DNA from: CAYNFS01 sp964396685
GTDB lineage: Bacteria > Patescibacteriota > Doudnabacteria > UBA920 > 2-01-FULL-46-14
DNA: 63,639 nt
Assembly: GCA_964396685.1 (NCBI GenBank)
Contig: CAYNFS010000004.1
Coordinates: forward strand, 1-63,639
Reading direction: 5' to 3'
The notes under the pieces were generated by a model. The model did not search any database. It had not been told where the DNA came from and worked only from the letters and a program-made list of their open reading frames with translations. Position 1 is the stretch's first letter, and every line of letters begins with the position of its first letter. Positions 56,728 to 63,639 of the stretch are shown in pieces. The translations under genes were made by a program, and so were the position numbers.

Positions 56728-58203
56728 CTACGCGTCAAAGTACATATAGAACTCGTAAGGATGGGGGCGCAAGCGAATCTCATCCACTTCTTTCTTGCGC
56801 TTGTGAGAAATCCATATGTCAAGAAGATCCCGGGTAAATACATCCCCTTTGAGCAAGAATTCCTGATCCTTCTCAAGCGCGTCTAGGGCTTCCGCAAGGG
56901 AGCCTGGAACAGACCTGATTTTTCCCGCTTTCTCTGGCAAAAGCTCGTAGGTGTTTTCTTCCAAAGGCTCGCCCGGATCAATCCGGTTTTGGACCCCGTC
57001 CAAACCTGCCATGAGCATTGCCGCAAAAGCCAGGTAAGGATTCGCCGTGCAGTCGGGAGAACGAAACTCGATGCGCCTGGCTTTGGGATTGTCCGTGTAC
57101 ATGGGGATTCGGATGGCGGCGGAACGATTACGCGCTGAATAGACAATATTCACCGGAGCTTCGTAGCCTGGCACTAATCGCTTGTAGGAATTAGTGGTCG
57201 GCGCGCAGAAAGCCATGAGCGCGGCCGCGTGCTTGAGAATCCCGCCGATGTAGTATTTGGCAGTCTCGCTCAACAAGGCGTAGCCGCTGCGGTCGTAGAA
57301 AAGATTACTGCCGTTTTTCCAGAGAGACTGGTGTGTGTGCATGCCGGAACCATTGTCGCCAAACAGAGGCTTTGGCATAAAGGTCGCCACCAGATTATTT
57401 TTCTGGGCGATGTTTTTCACAATGTACTTGTAGGTCAAGCACTGATCGCCCATCTTCGTAAGCGGCGCGTAGCGCATGTCTATTTCGCATTGCCCGGCGC
57501 TGGCCACCTCGTGGTGATGCACTTCCACCGCCACACCCGCCTCGATCATGGCCAGAATAATCTCGCTTCTTACGTCCTGCAGTGAATCATGAGGAGGTAC
57601 GGGGAAATAGCCTTCTTTGTGCCGCAATTTGTAACCCAGGTTCGGCCCTCCGTCCCGGCCGGAATTCCAGATCCCCTCTTGGGAATCTACCGCATAGAAG
57701 CCGGCATTGGCGGATTGCCCAAACCGCACGTCATTGAAAAGGAAAAATTCCATCTCCGGCCCCCAATAACTGACGTCCGCAATGCCCGTCTTAACAAGAT
57801 AGTCTTCCGCCTTCTGGGCCACATAACGCGGGTCCCGTGAATAAGGCAGACGGGTCAGAGGATCGTAGATGTTGCAGATAATACTTAGAGTCGGCACTGT
57901 GGGCACCGGATCGACCACGGCAGTGGCGGGATCAAGCACAAGAAGCATGTCTGACTCCTGAATCTCCTGAAAGCCGCGGATGGAGGAACCGTCAAAGCCG
58001 ATTCCTTCCCGCCAGATTGTTGCGCCCGCTTCCAAAAGTTCAGCGGCCGGAATAGAAAAATGCTGCCACAGCCCGGGCAAATCGGCAAATTTTAAATCGA
58101 CGATTTTGATGTTGTGTTTTTTGACCAGAGCCGTCACCTGCTCAATTTCCGCTTTATTGCTCTCAAACAGTTCAACTTTTTTTAGGGTACTTATCAATTC
58201 CAT
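56728..58203 (-). CDS. glnA: Glutamine synthetase, type I
   Basis: 491 residues from MELISTLKKVELF. Beta-grasp domain with FDGSSIRGFQEIQESDMLL, metal/catalytic strand GPEMEFFLF, ATP motif KPLFGDNGSGMHTHQSLW and glutamate-site RIPMYTDNPKARRIEFRSPDC. The segment NTYELLP holds the Tyr at the adenylylation-site position of GSI-beta, though no adenylyltransferase is in view. It makes glutamine from glutamate, NH3 and ATP. It starts about one base after the amt stop, so the two share one mRNA and the ANTAR-type leader. Confidence 0.97.
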   Translation of the reverse strand: MELISTLKKVELFESNKAEIEQVTALVKKHNIKIVDLKFADLPGLWQHFSIPAAELLEAGATIWREGIGFDGSSIRGFQEIQESDMLLVLDPATAVVDPVPTVPTLSIICNIYDPLTRLPYSRDPRYVAQKAEDYLVKTGIADVSYWGPEMEFFLFNDVRFGQSANAGFYAVDSQEGIWNSGRDGGPNLGYKLRHKEGYFPVPPHDSLQDVRSEIILAMIEAGVAVEVHHHEVASAGQCEIDMRYAPLTKMGDQCLTYKYIVKNIAQKNNLVATFMPKPLFGDNGSGMHTHQSLWKNGSNLFYDRSGYALLSETAKYYIGGILKHAAALMAFCAPTTNSYKRLVPGYEAPVNIVYSARNRSAAIRIPMYTDNPKARRIEFRSPDCTANPYLAFAAMLMAGLDGVQNRIDPGEPLEENTYELLPEKAGKIRSVPGSLAEALDALEKDQEFLLKGDVFTRDLLDIWISHKRKKEVDEIRLRPHPYEFYMYFDA

Positions 58204-58204
58204 G

Positions 58205-59449
58205 TTAGTTTTCTCCCACGGGAATTTCGCTGTAAGCTTTTTCGCCGTGCTGACTAATATCAAGACCGGCTTCTTCTTCCTCGCGGCTCACTCGCAAATC
58301 CATAAACAAACTCACGAGTTTCAGAAGAATATAAGAGCCGAAGAAAGCAAAAGCCGCCACAGCCACAACCGCAACCAGCTGGACAACCAACTGGCCGGGA
58401 TTGCCGTAGAAAAGACCGTTTGCCCCGGCAGGATTAATAGCGGTGCTGGCGAACAAGCCTGTGGCCAATGCGCCCCAGACACCACTTACTCCATGACAGG
58501 CAAACACGTCAAGCGAATCATCTAGACTGGTCCTCGCGCGCCAATTCGCCGCAAGATTGGAAATCACTCCAGCCACCAAACCGATGGCAATTGAAGCCGG
58601 AATACCGACATAGCCTGATGCCGGCGTAATCGCCACCAAGCCGCACACTGCGCCAATCGAAAACCCGACGGCCGAGGGTTTGCCTTTCTTGATCCAATCT
58701 ACAATCATCCAGCTGGTGGCCGCCGCGGCCGCGGCAAGATTAGTTACGACCAGAGCGCTAACCGCCAGAGCATTGGCAGCCAAACTGCTTCCGGCATTGA
58801 ATCCAAACCAGCCAAACCACAAAAGCGCCGCACCTAAAATCACAAAAGGCACGTTGTTGGGCTTAAACTCGGCGACCGGCTCTTTGCCGTTCCGGCGGCC
58901 AATTACCAAAGCCGCCGCTACTGCCGAAAGTCCGGCCGAAATGTGCACCACAGTCCCTCCGGCAAAATCCAGCGCTCCCAACTGCCGCAGCCAACCTCCC
59001 GGATTCCAGACCCAGTGGGCAATCGGCGCGTAAATCAGAGTTGCCCAAAGCACAATAAACATCAGAAGCGAACGAAACTTAATCCGCTCGGCGAAAGCGC
59101 CGATAATCAAGGCCGGAGTGATAGCCGCAAACTTCAGCTGAAAAAAGAAAAAGAGAAGCTCGGGGATAGTGCCGGCATAATCCGCGTTTGGCTCTGCCCC
59201 AACATTTTTGAGGACCACGGCAGACAGATTGCCGAAAAAGCCCTTGATGCTCGGCCCAAAGGCTATACTGTAGCTCCACAGCGCCCAAACCAGGCTGACC
59301 ACGGCAAAGATGGCAAAGCATTGGACAAGGGTCGAGATCAAATTCTTTTTGCGCACGAGTCCGGCGTAAAAAAACCCCAAAGCCGGGGTCATGAGCATCA
59401 CCAGCGCGGAAGCTGCCGAAACCCAGGCAATGTCTCCTGAATCTAGCAT
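58205..59449 (-). CDS. amt: Ammonium transporter AmtB/Amt
   Basis: 414 residues from MLDSGDIAWVSAASALVMLMTPALGFFYAGLVRKKN. Eleven helices; pore motif DFAGGTVVHISAG with the first pore His, and the second in FACHGVSGVWGALATG. The C-terminal cytosolic tail (DLRVSREEEEAGLDISQHGEKAYSEIPVGEN) is the region that binds PII in other bacteria, but no glnK/glnB is adjacent. It takes up NH3/NH4+ for GlnA encoded directly downstream. The frame from 59497 would include the leader terminator, so 59449 is the start. Confidence 0.96.
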   Translation of the reverse strand: MLDSGDIAWVSAASALVMLMTPALGFFYAGLVRKKNLISTLVQCFAIFAVVSLVWALWSYSIAFGPSIKGFFGNLSAVVLKNVGAEPNADYAGTIPELLFFFFQLKFAAITPALIIGAFAERIKFRSLLMFIVLWATLIYAPIAHWVWNPGGWLRQLGALDFAGGTVVHISAGLSAVAAALVIGRRNGKEPVAEFKPNNVPFVILGAALLWFGWFGFNAGSSLAANALAVSALVVTNLAAAAAATSWMIVDWIKKGKPSAVGFSIGAVCGLVAITPASGYVGIPASIAIGLVAGVISNLAANWRARTSLDDSLDVFACHGVSGVWGALATGLFASTAINPAGANGLFYGNPGQLVVQLVAVVAVAAFAFFGSYILLKLVSLFMDLRVSREEEEAGLDISQHGEKAYSEIPVGEN

Positions 59450-59476
59450 AAATCGTGTCTCCCAAAATTTAATAAT

Positions 59477-59541
59477 AAAAAACTTCCTAACCGTCATTGG
59501 CTAAGAAGACCTCTTTGTCTTGTTTCGGCACTTCCTTGTGC
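59477..59541 (-). promoter_or_regulatory. ANTAR-type dual-hairpin leader with intrinsic terminator
   Basis: Minus-strand RNA: hairpin P1 GCAC-AAGGAA-GTGC (59541-59528), hairpin P2 AAGAC-AAAGAG-GTCTT (59521-59506), then terminator CTTCTTAGCC-AATGAC-GGTTAGGAAG plus T6 (59508-59477). Both six-base loops have A at position 1 and G at position 4, the rule known for ANTAR targets. The 3' arm of P2 shares three bases with the terminator's 5' arm, so P2 and terminator exclude one another. Confidence 0.85.
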
Positions 59542-59549
59542 TTAATTTT

Positions 59550-59577
59550 ATTTTACTAGCTTGATATGGCCCGTCAA
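59550..59577 (-). promoter_or_regulatory. Promoter of the amt-glnA operon
   Basis: TTGACG (59577-59572), 16 bases, TAAAAT (59555-59550). The start near 59543 puts P1 at the very 5' end of the transcript. Confidence 0.7.
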
Positions 59578-59588
59578 CTGGGGATAAG

Positions 59589-60311
59589 CTAGCGCGCAAT
59601 TTCCTCTGACAAAATAACCGCCTCGGCTACTTCCCGCAAAGATTTGCGGTTATCCATGCTCTTTTTATGAAGCAGTTTCTGGGCCTCGGCTTCACTTAAC
59701 CCCTGCCGTTTCATGATAATCCCCTTGGCTTTCTCCACAATTTTGCGGGTTTCCAGAGTTTGTTTCAGTACTCCGGTTTCCGTAATAAGCCTCGCGTTTT
59801 CAATGGCGCCTCCAACCTGCCGCGCAATAATTTCCAGAAATCTCACTTTTTCCCTGACAAACTTCCTCTTGCGCCGGTATTGGATATTGATTACGCCAAC
59901 CACTTTGTCTTTAAACACGATGGGCAGGGAAAGGAAAGCTTCAAATCTGTCCTCGGGCAAGGCATTAAAAAATTTGAACCTTTCATCTTCGTAGGCCTGG
60001 GACTCCAAAGCAACGGTGCGCTTATGTTCGGCTACCCAGCCGGTAATACCCTCGCCCCTTCTCAAGGTGATTTTTCCCAACATCTCCCGGTGCGGATTTT
60101 GCGAAGCCGCAAGGACTACGTGGTCGTCTTCGACCAAATAAATAAAACAGGAATCAGATTTGCTGTACCCCTGGACAACGCCGATAATGGAGGAAAGCAC
60201 TTTTTGCAAATCCCAATTATAGCTGATTGTCTCGGCGATCTCCCGCAGAATCTCAAGCTCGGTTTCTTTATTCTTAAGCTTGGCCTTGTAGTAACCAATA
60301 TCTTTTCTCAT
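59589..60311 (-). CDS. GAF-ANTAR antitermination regulator
   Basis: 240 residues from MRKDIGYYKAKLKNKETELEIL. An N-terminal coiled coil is followed by a GAF domain (about 20-170; DSCFIYLVEDDHVVLAASQNP, RGEGITGWVAEHKRTVALESQAYEDERFK, FLSLPIVFKDKVVGVINIQY). The C-terminal ANTAR domain (about 185-238) has ETRKIVEKAKGIIMKRQGLSEAEAQKLLHKKSMDNRKSLREVAEAVI, with the conserved AKG, A and basic RNA-binding positions. There is no receiver domain, so a ligand or redox signal in GAF, not phosphorylation, probably controls it. The amt leader just downstream carries matching RNA hairpins. It begins 7 bases after tRNA-Ser. Confidence 0.92.
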   Translation of the reverse strand: MRKDIGYYKAKLKNKETELEILREIAETISYNWDLQKVLSSIIGVVQGYSKSDSCFIYLVEDDHVVLAASQNPHREMLGKITLRRGEGITGWVAEHKRTVALESQAYEDERFKFFNALPEDRFEAFLSLPIVFKDKVVGVINIQYRRKRKFVREKVRFLEIIARQVGGAIENARLITETGVLKQTLETRKIVEKAKGIIMKRQGLSEAEAQKLLHKKSMDNRKSLREVAEAVILSEEIAR

Positions 60312-60318
60312 ATCAATA

Positions 60319-60405
60319 CGGTGGGGGTGGGATTTGAACCCACGGTACTCTTGCGAGCACACCTGATTTCGAGTCAGGCCGATTAAACCACTCTCGCACC
60401 CCACC
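60319..60405 (-). tRNA. tRNA-Ser (CGA)
   Basis: An 87-base type II tRNA: acceptor GGTGGGG/CCCCACC, anticodon arm CTGA-CTCGAAA-TCAG (anticodon CGA), a long variable arm (TGCTCGCAAGAGTA) and T arm GTGGG-TTCAAAT-CCCAC. CCA is not encoded. Its 5' end overlaps the rnhB coding end by 23 bases. Confidence 0.93.
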
Positions 60406-61051
60406 TCTCATTCATTATATCTTTTACTGTTTGATAAGTCATCCGGTGGATTTCGCAAGGGCCGTATCGCAATAAATTTTTTCTGTGAAAATCCGTATCA
60501 TAACCTTTGTGTTTTTCAAATCCATATGCAGGAAATTTCTGCGCATAATTTTTCATCAAATCATCGCGGTATACTTTAGCCAAAATTGAAGCTGCCGCGA
60601 TTGAAAGCACCAGAGCGTCCCCGTCAACAATTGTCACTTGCCTGATCTTAAATCTCAAATCATAAATCTTAAATCTCCCATCTATCAAAGCAACCTCTGG
60701 GATTATTTTCATATTCTCCACGGCTCGCCGCATCGCGAGCAAAGTCGCCTCGCGGATATTCAGCTCATCAATTTCTTTATGGCTAGCAAGCCCAATCCCG
60801 TAATCATCCGCATTTTGCTTTATGAAATCAATCATGGATTCCCGCTTTCGCGCGGACAAGATTTTGGAATCTCTTACCCCATACCACCACTTGGTCTTGC
60901 TCCTGTAGCGGCCAATTTTTTCTGGATTTAAAATCACCGCCGCCGAGACCACAGGACCAGCCAGGGGTGCCACTCCCACTTCGTCAATTCCGGCAATCAG
61001 GCGGTAGTTTGGCAAAAGTTTGGTTTCAAACGTGTAGGTTGGGGTGATCAT
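60383..61051 (-). CDS. rnhB: Ribonuclease HII
   Basis: A 222-residue RNase HII. Catalytic D23-E24 in IAGIDEVGVAPLAGPV, third acid in VALIDG, fourth in ILAKVYRDD; YGFEKHKGYDTDFHRKNLL is also typical. It removes ribonucleotides from DNA. After ALIDG the residues RFKIYDLRFKIRQ are encoded by an AT-rich TAAATCTCAAAT-type repeat that replaces the usual short loop. The last eight codons lie within tRNA-Ser, so processing of the tRNA destroys the mRNA end. TATAAT ends nine bases before the ATG. Confidence 0.93.
   Translation of the reverse strand: MITPTYTFETKLLPNYRLIAGIDEVGVAPLAGPVVSAAVILNPEKIGRYRSKTKWWYGVRDSKILSARKRESMIDFIKQNADDYGIGLASHKEIDELNIREATLLAMRRAVENMKIIPEVALIDGRFKIYDLRFKIRQVTIVDGDALVLSIAAASILAKVYRDDLMKNYAQKFPAYGFEKHKGYDTDFHRKNLLRYGPCEIHRMTYQTVKDIMNERWGARVV
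60639..60688. repeat. AT-rich repeat (family D) in frame in rnhB
   Basis: CTTAAATCTCAAATCATAAA followed by TCTTAAATCTCCC, like the tract between rpsF and ssb. Confidence 0.75.
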
Positions 61052-61099
61052 GGCTACTTAATTATACGCTTTGCCACCTTTTGACGGAAACTAGAGCTC

Positions 61100-61127
61100 T
61101 TGACTGATTTATAGCACCATGTAGAAT
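61100..61127 (+). promoter_or_regulatory. Promoter of the 61185 gene
   Basis: TTGACT (61100-61105), 16 bases, TAGAAT (61122-61127). The leader is about 50 bases and carries AAAGGAGG at 61172-61179. Confidence 0.65.
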
Positions 61128-61184
61128 AATGTGTGCTTAGCAAGTTTGGTGGGAAGAAACAAACAAAGCCTAAAGGAGGGGCTT

Positions 61185-61448
61185 ATGGCAACTATGTTGA
61201 TACCTAAGCAGGGGGTCGGGGCCCTCACTCTGGAAGAAAGAATCCAGCAGTTTCGAAGAGATGTTGGACAGGGTCTGACCCCTGAACAAAAAATCCCTCA
61301 AGCAGAAGAACTGCTTCACGATCTGCGTGCCGATTACAAAGGCTTACGAACTATCTCTGCTCAAAGGAGCCGAGACCACAGGAAATACATCAAGTTCGTT
61401 CTGGCCAGGGCTCGTGAGGCCCAAAACATCCGCTCTAGCAGACGGTAA
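61185..61448 (+). CDS. Small hydrophilic protein with strong ribosome site, unrecognised
   Basis: 87 residues from MATMLIPKQ, five bases after a perfect AAAGGAGG; the frame from 61131 is longer but lacks a ribosome site. It is charged and mostly helical (LEERIQQFRRDVG, AEELLHDLRADYKGL, YIKFVLARAREAQNIR). I do not recognise a family. It is one of the few genes here with both a good promoter and an ideal Shine-Dalgarno, suggesting high expression. It stands alone between rnhB (divergent) and the tRNA cluster. Confidence 0.65.
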   Translation: MATMLIPKQGVGALTLEERIQQFRRDVGQGLTPEQKIPQAEELLHDLRADYKGLRTISAQRSRDHRKYIKFVLARAREAQNIRSSRR

Positions 61449-61573
61449 TCACACAAAGGTCAAGTGGGAACGCATTTATACGTATAATCGTTCATTCATA
61501 TTTTCATCTCTCACTTGGCCTTTTCATTTTGCTCAAAAAATATTATATTATTGAAGCAGCAAGTATTGGCTGC

Positions 61574-61647
<74 letters not shown>

Positions 61648-61653
61648 TTTTAT

Positions 61654-61725
61654 GCCCCCGTAGTTCAATGGACAGAACAAGAGACTCCTAAGCTCTGGAT
61701 GGCCGTTCGATTCGGCCCGGGGGTA
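61654..61725 (+). tRNA. tRNA-Arg (CCT)
   Basis: Acceptor GCCCCCG/CGGGGGT, D arm AGTTCAATGGACAGAAC, anticodon loop CTCCTAA, T arm GGCCG-TTCGATT-CGGCC. No CCA. Confidence 0.9.
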
Positions 61726-61727
61726 AA

Positions 61728-61769
61728 ACGGGGATTGGCGCGCGGTAGCGCGTTTATCCTGCCCCGTTA
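61728..61769 (+). other. Hairpin or tRNA 5'-half remnant
   Basis: AACGGGG...CCCCGTT encloses CGCGC-GGTA-GCGCG, and the first part also looks like a tRNA D-arm (TTGGCGCGCGGTAGCGCG). Either a processing/termination hairpin or a degenerate tRNA half. Confidence 0.35.
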
Positions 61770-61819
61770 GATATTATTGCGCTGGAATGTTGCTATTATA
61801 TAGTGTCTTTCGTTTTAGT

Positions 61820-61866
61820 CGGGGTATTGTAGTATACCGGCAGTACGCGCGTTCATCCCGCACGAA
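61820..61866 (+). pseudogene. Degenerate 5' half of a tRNA-Pro-like gene
   Basis: CGGGGTATTGTAGTATACC followed by GGCAGTACGCGCG mirrors the first 29 bases of the intact tRNA-Pro at 61894, apart from a small insertion. No matching T arm or acceptor 3' strand follows. Confidence 0.6.
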
Positions 61867-61893
61867 TTTCAAAATGATTCATACCATGCTTCC

Positions 61894-61964
61894 CGGGGCA
61901 TAGTATACCGGAAGTACGCACGCTTCGGGTGCGTGAAGACTGGGTTCAATTCCCAGTGCCCCGA
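61894..61964 (+). tRNA. tRNA-Pro (CGG)
   Basis: Acceptor CGGGGCA/TGCCCCG, D arm GTAT-ACCGGAA-GTAC, anticodon arm CACGC-TTCGGGT-GCGTG (anticodon CGG), T arm CTGGG-TTCAATT-CCCAG. No CCA. Confidence 0.93.
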
Positions 61965-62001
61965 TTGACAATCAAATAGAACATTGCTAAAAGAAAATAA
62001 T

Positions 62002-62078
62002 GCCGCGGTAGCTCAGTGGTTTAGAGCGCTGCCCTGAAGAGGCAGGCGTCGGGTGTTCGATTCACCCCCGCGGCACCA
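62002..62078 (+). tRNA. tRNA-Phe (GAA)
   Basis: Acceptor GCCGCGG/CCGCGGC, anticodon arm CTGCC-CTGAAGA-GGCAG, T arm GGGTG-TTCGATT-CACCC, with CCA encoded at 62076-62078. Confidence 0.95.
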
Positions 62079-62079
62079 T

Positions 62080-62151
62080 GCGGGTGTCGTATAACGGCTA
62101 TTATGCAACCTTGCCAAGGTTGAGAAGGGGGTTCGACTCCCCTCACCCGCT
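62080..62151 (+). tRNA. tRNA-Gly (GCC)
   Basis: Starts one base after tRNA-Phe. Acceptor GCGGGTG/CACCCGC, anticodon arm CAACC-TTGCCAA-GGTTG, T arm AGGGG-GTTCGACT-CCCCT region. No CCA. Confidence 0.93.
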
Positions 62152-62197
62152 TTCTTGGGAAACGGAAGACGGGTGAACAACGCCCACACAACATAGA

Positions 62198-62232
62198 GGG
62201 CGAGTGGCGGAACTAGGGATATTTACCCCGCA
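62198..62232 (+). pseudogene. Possible tRNA-Leu-like 5' remnant
   Basis: GGGCGAGTGGCGGAACTAGG resembles the 5' end of the intact tRNA-Leu at 62241 (shared TGGCGGAA), but no anticodon arm follows. Confidence 0.35.
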
Positions 62233-62240
62233 TAGTTGAT

Positions 62241-62327
62241 GCCCGGGTGGCGGAATCGGTATACGCAACGGACTTAAAATCCGTGACCCGAAAGGGTTTG
62301 TGGGTTCGAGTCCCACCCCGGGCACCA
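62241..62327 (+). tRNA. tRNA-Leu (TAA), likely integration site
   Basis: An 87-base type II tRNA with encoded CCA. Acceptor GCCCGGG/CCCGGGC, anticodon arm ACGGA-CTTAAAA-TCCGT, variable arm GACCCGAAAGGGTTT, T arm GTGGG-TTCGAGT-CCCAC. The serine recombinase gene on the other strand runs into its 3' end, so it is probably the attachment site of a mobile element. Confidence 0.95.
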
Positions 62328-62345
62328 CGTAGGAAAAGTCAATGC
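62274..62345. mobile_element. Left end of an integrated element at tRNA-Leu
   Basis: The junction between tRNA-Leu and the recombinase gene. The second attachment copy would be a repeat of the tRNA 3' part beyond the window. The exact core cannot be defined from one end. Confidence 0.5.
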
Positions 62346-63639
62346 CTCGCGGCGCGTTCCGCGCCGCTCGGCGACCAAATTGTACGGAGTTTTCAGGGCA
62401 AAAAGAAATTCCCGATTCCGTAAAATATGGTTCGAGCCGATGTTTTTCAGAAATGTTGGCAATTCAGAAAGATTATCTGTCTGTATGAGATTTGCGGCTT
62501 GATTAAGGGATAAAACGAACTCGCGAGCCGGTTCGAGCCAAGACAACCCTTTTGTCTCGAAGTCGGTGATTTTCTCATTCAACGACATTTTTTGAGACAA
62601 CAAACTCTGTTTTTTGGCGGCGTATTCCTCTGTGGATAAAGCGTCTGCTAAATAGACATCGAGTAGTTTTGATAACTTTGTTTCCACGCTCGCTAATTGC
62701 TCTTTGAAATTTACCACCTCACTTTGCGCTTGTTGTTTTGCTTGCGTTTCTTCCGTATCCAACGCCGCCAAAACCTTCTCGGTGTCTTGGCTCGATAAAG
62801 AAACTTTTTGAAGAAAACTTTTTATTTGCTCTGCTAATGCTTCTTCTCTTAAATAGTGCTTTTCTTGGCATAAACCTTTTTTCTTGGTGCAACGATAATA
62901 GTTATGTCCTTTTTGTTGTTCTCCGGTAATGGAGCAACCACATGAGGCACATTTAAGTAAGCCAAGAAAAGCAAAATAATGTTTTCTTACTTCCTGAACT
63001 TTGCCGCGTTTCACCATAACCTCTTGGCATTTATCAAAAAGTTTCTTTGAGATTAACGGCTCGTGCCGTCCATCAAAAATTTCCCCCTTCCATTTCATCA
63101 GACCCAAGTAGAAAATATTTTGTAGATTTTTTTGTATGTTGGCGATAACCAATGGCTTACCGAGATTGCCGACCAAACCATTTTCCTTACACCAATTTGC
63201 GAGAGAATGAAGCGTATATGCTCCGGTGGCATACATTTCAAACATTTTGCGAACTTTCGGTGCTTTCTCGCTATCAACATCAATCCCGCGTGTCTTGGCG
63301 TTATTTAGATAGCCAACTGGAGCCCAGCCGGGCCAAGTGCCGTTGCGTATTTTTTGGCGTAGTCCACGCTTCACATTCTCACGTAAATTATCTACAAAAT
63401 ATTTGCTCTGCCCGAAAGCAATGTTCAGCATAAACAAACCTTGCGGTGTCGCTTCAAACCAAAAGGTGGGAAATTTAAGGGACTTAATCAAGCCACGATC
63501 AACAAAATAGATAATCTTTCCGCCGTCTACAGAGTTTCTAGCCAATCTATCGGGGTGCCATGAGATTATTCCATCTGCCTTTCCCGATTCGAGAATTGCC
63601 AACATTTCTGCGAATTTAATTCGGCCAGGTTCTTTGGCA
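62274..63639 (-). CDS. Large serine recombinase (partial, runs off the right edge)
   Basis: At least 454 residues; the N-terminal catalytic Ser region lies beyond the window. What is visible: the end of the resolvase domain (DGIISWHPDRLARNSVDGGKI), the recombinase domain (NVKRGLRQKIRNGTWPGWAPVGYLN, LHSLANWCKENGL), the zinc beta-ribbon (LLKCASCGCSITGEQ..YYRCTKKKGLC) and a coiled coil (about residues 300-360 of the visible part). The final residues (CPGWDSNPQTLSG) are the antisense of tRNA-Leu, so the gene end is formed by the junction. It is the integrase of an element to the right. Confidence 0.88.
   Translation of the reverse strand, partial: AKEPGRIKFAEMLAILESGKADGIISWHPDRLARNSVDGGKIIYFVDRGLIKSLKFPTFWFEATPQGLFMLNIAFGQSKYFVDNLRENVKRGLRQKIRNGTWPGWAPVGYLNNAKTRGIDVDSEKAPKVRKMFEMYATGAYTLHSLANWCKENGLVGNLGKPLVIANIQKNLQNIFYLGLMKWKGEIFDGRHEPLISKKLFDKCQEVMVKRGKVQEVRKHYFAFLGLLKCASCGCSITGEQQKGHNYYRCTKKKGLCQEKHYLREEALAEQIKSFLQKVSLSSQDTEKVLAALDTEETQAKQQAQSEVVNFKEQLASVETKLSKLLDVYLADALSTEEYAAKKQSLLSQKMSLNEKITDFETKGLSWLEPAREFVLSLNQAANLIQTDNLSELPTFLKNIGSNHILRNREFLFALKTPYNLVAERRGTRREALTFPTWCPGWDSNPQTLSGHGF

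Noticed and set aside
61820..61866. Intact tRNA upstream of tRNA-Pro
   Set aside because: The 5' half is tRNA-like but there is no T arm or acceptor 3' strand, so it is listed as a remnant.

Overview
The window looks like a piece of a Patescibacteria (Candidate Phyla Radiation, Paceibacteria/Parcubacteria-like) chromosome. The basis is the tandem array of VirB2/TrbC-like (T4SS_pilin-type) membrane proteins, the RtcB-archease pair, the DUF134/DUF5320/DUF5676 metal-associated small proteins, a DUF4143 AAA ATPase, very sparse Shine-Dalgarno sequences, and dense palindromic repeats that even sit in frame inside genes. This assignment is inference; there is no rRNA in the window.

Layout. 1-1.2 kb: a MerR-HTH/GHKL-ATPase fusion with a STAS-like partner behind a strong promoter with repeated operator-like boxes. 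1.8-5.4 kb: ychF, then rpsF-ssb-rpsR-efp. 5.3-9.3 kb: hydrolase, and an ArsR-controlled thiol-redox cluster (CcdA, glutaredoxin, HAD, trxB). 9.4-14.2 kb: secreted and surface proteins, including a beta-helix/lipase fusion. 14.2-18.7 kb: two different restriction-modification systems in tandem, separated by remnants of the genes that flank the whole island. 19.2-23.9 kb: a copper-type metal resistance operon with a CsoR/RcnR-like repressor. 25.4-27.8 kb: rtcB-archease and an ArsR-like regulator bracketed by two near-identical 26-bp palindromes. 27.9-30 kb: a toxin-antitoxin cassette that interrupts a repeat, and a DUF4143 ATPase. 30.2-34.2 kb: a GC-richer two-gene unit, Ig-like repeat protein plus a large membrane lytic transglycosylase. 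34.8-38.4 kb: seven pilin-like genes. 38.5-50.2 kb: solute-binding lipoprotein, galU, comM, lspA, dksA-like, a candidate structured RNA, an exonuclease with a DinG-like tail, recA, rodZ, ftsK. 50.5-55.8 kb: Hsp20, glycosyltransferase, MFS, Nudix and PaaX-like genes, and a gene broken by one amber codon. 56-59.6 kb: PmtA-like methyltransferase, glnA and amt. 59.6-61.5 kb: GAF-ANTAR regulator, tRNA-Ser, rnhB. 61.5-62.3 kb: a tRNA cluster ending at tRNA-Leu, where a serine recombinase (mobile element running off the right edge) begins.

The most instructive system is nitrogen control. A soluble GAF-ANTAR protein is encoded directly upstream of amt-glnA. The amt leader carries two hairpins with six-base loops having A at position 1 and G at position 4; the second overlaps an intrinsic terminator. 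This is the arrangement expected for ANTAR-controlled antitermination. A second theme is gene structure reshaped by repeats: at least six palindromic or AT-rich repeat units lie in frame inside ychF, the copper ATPase (three), the exonuclease and rnhB. A third theme is leaderless transcription: in several genes a clear -10 box ends exactly six bases before the ATG (recA, dksA-like, HAD, the ArsR-like gene, the DUF4143 ATPase).
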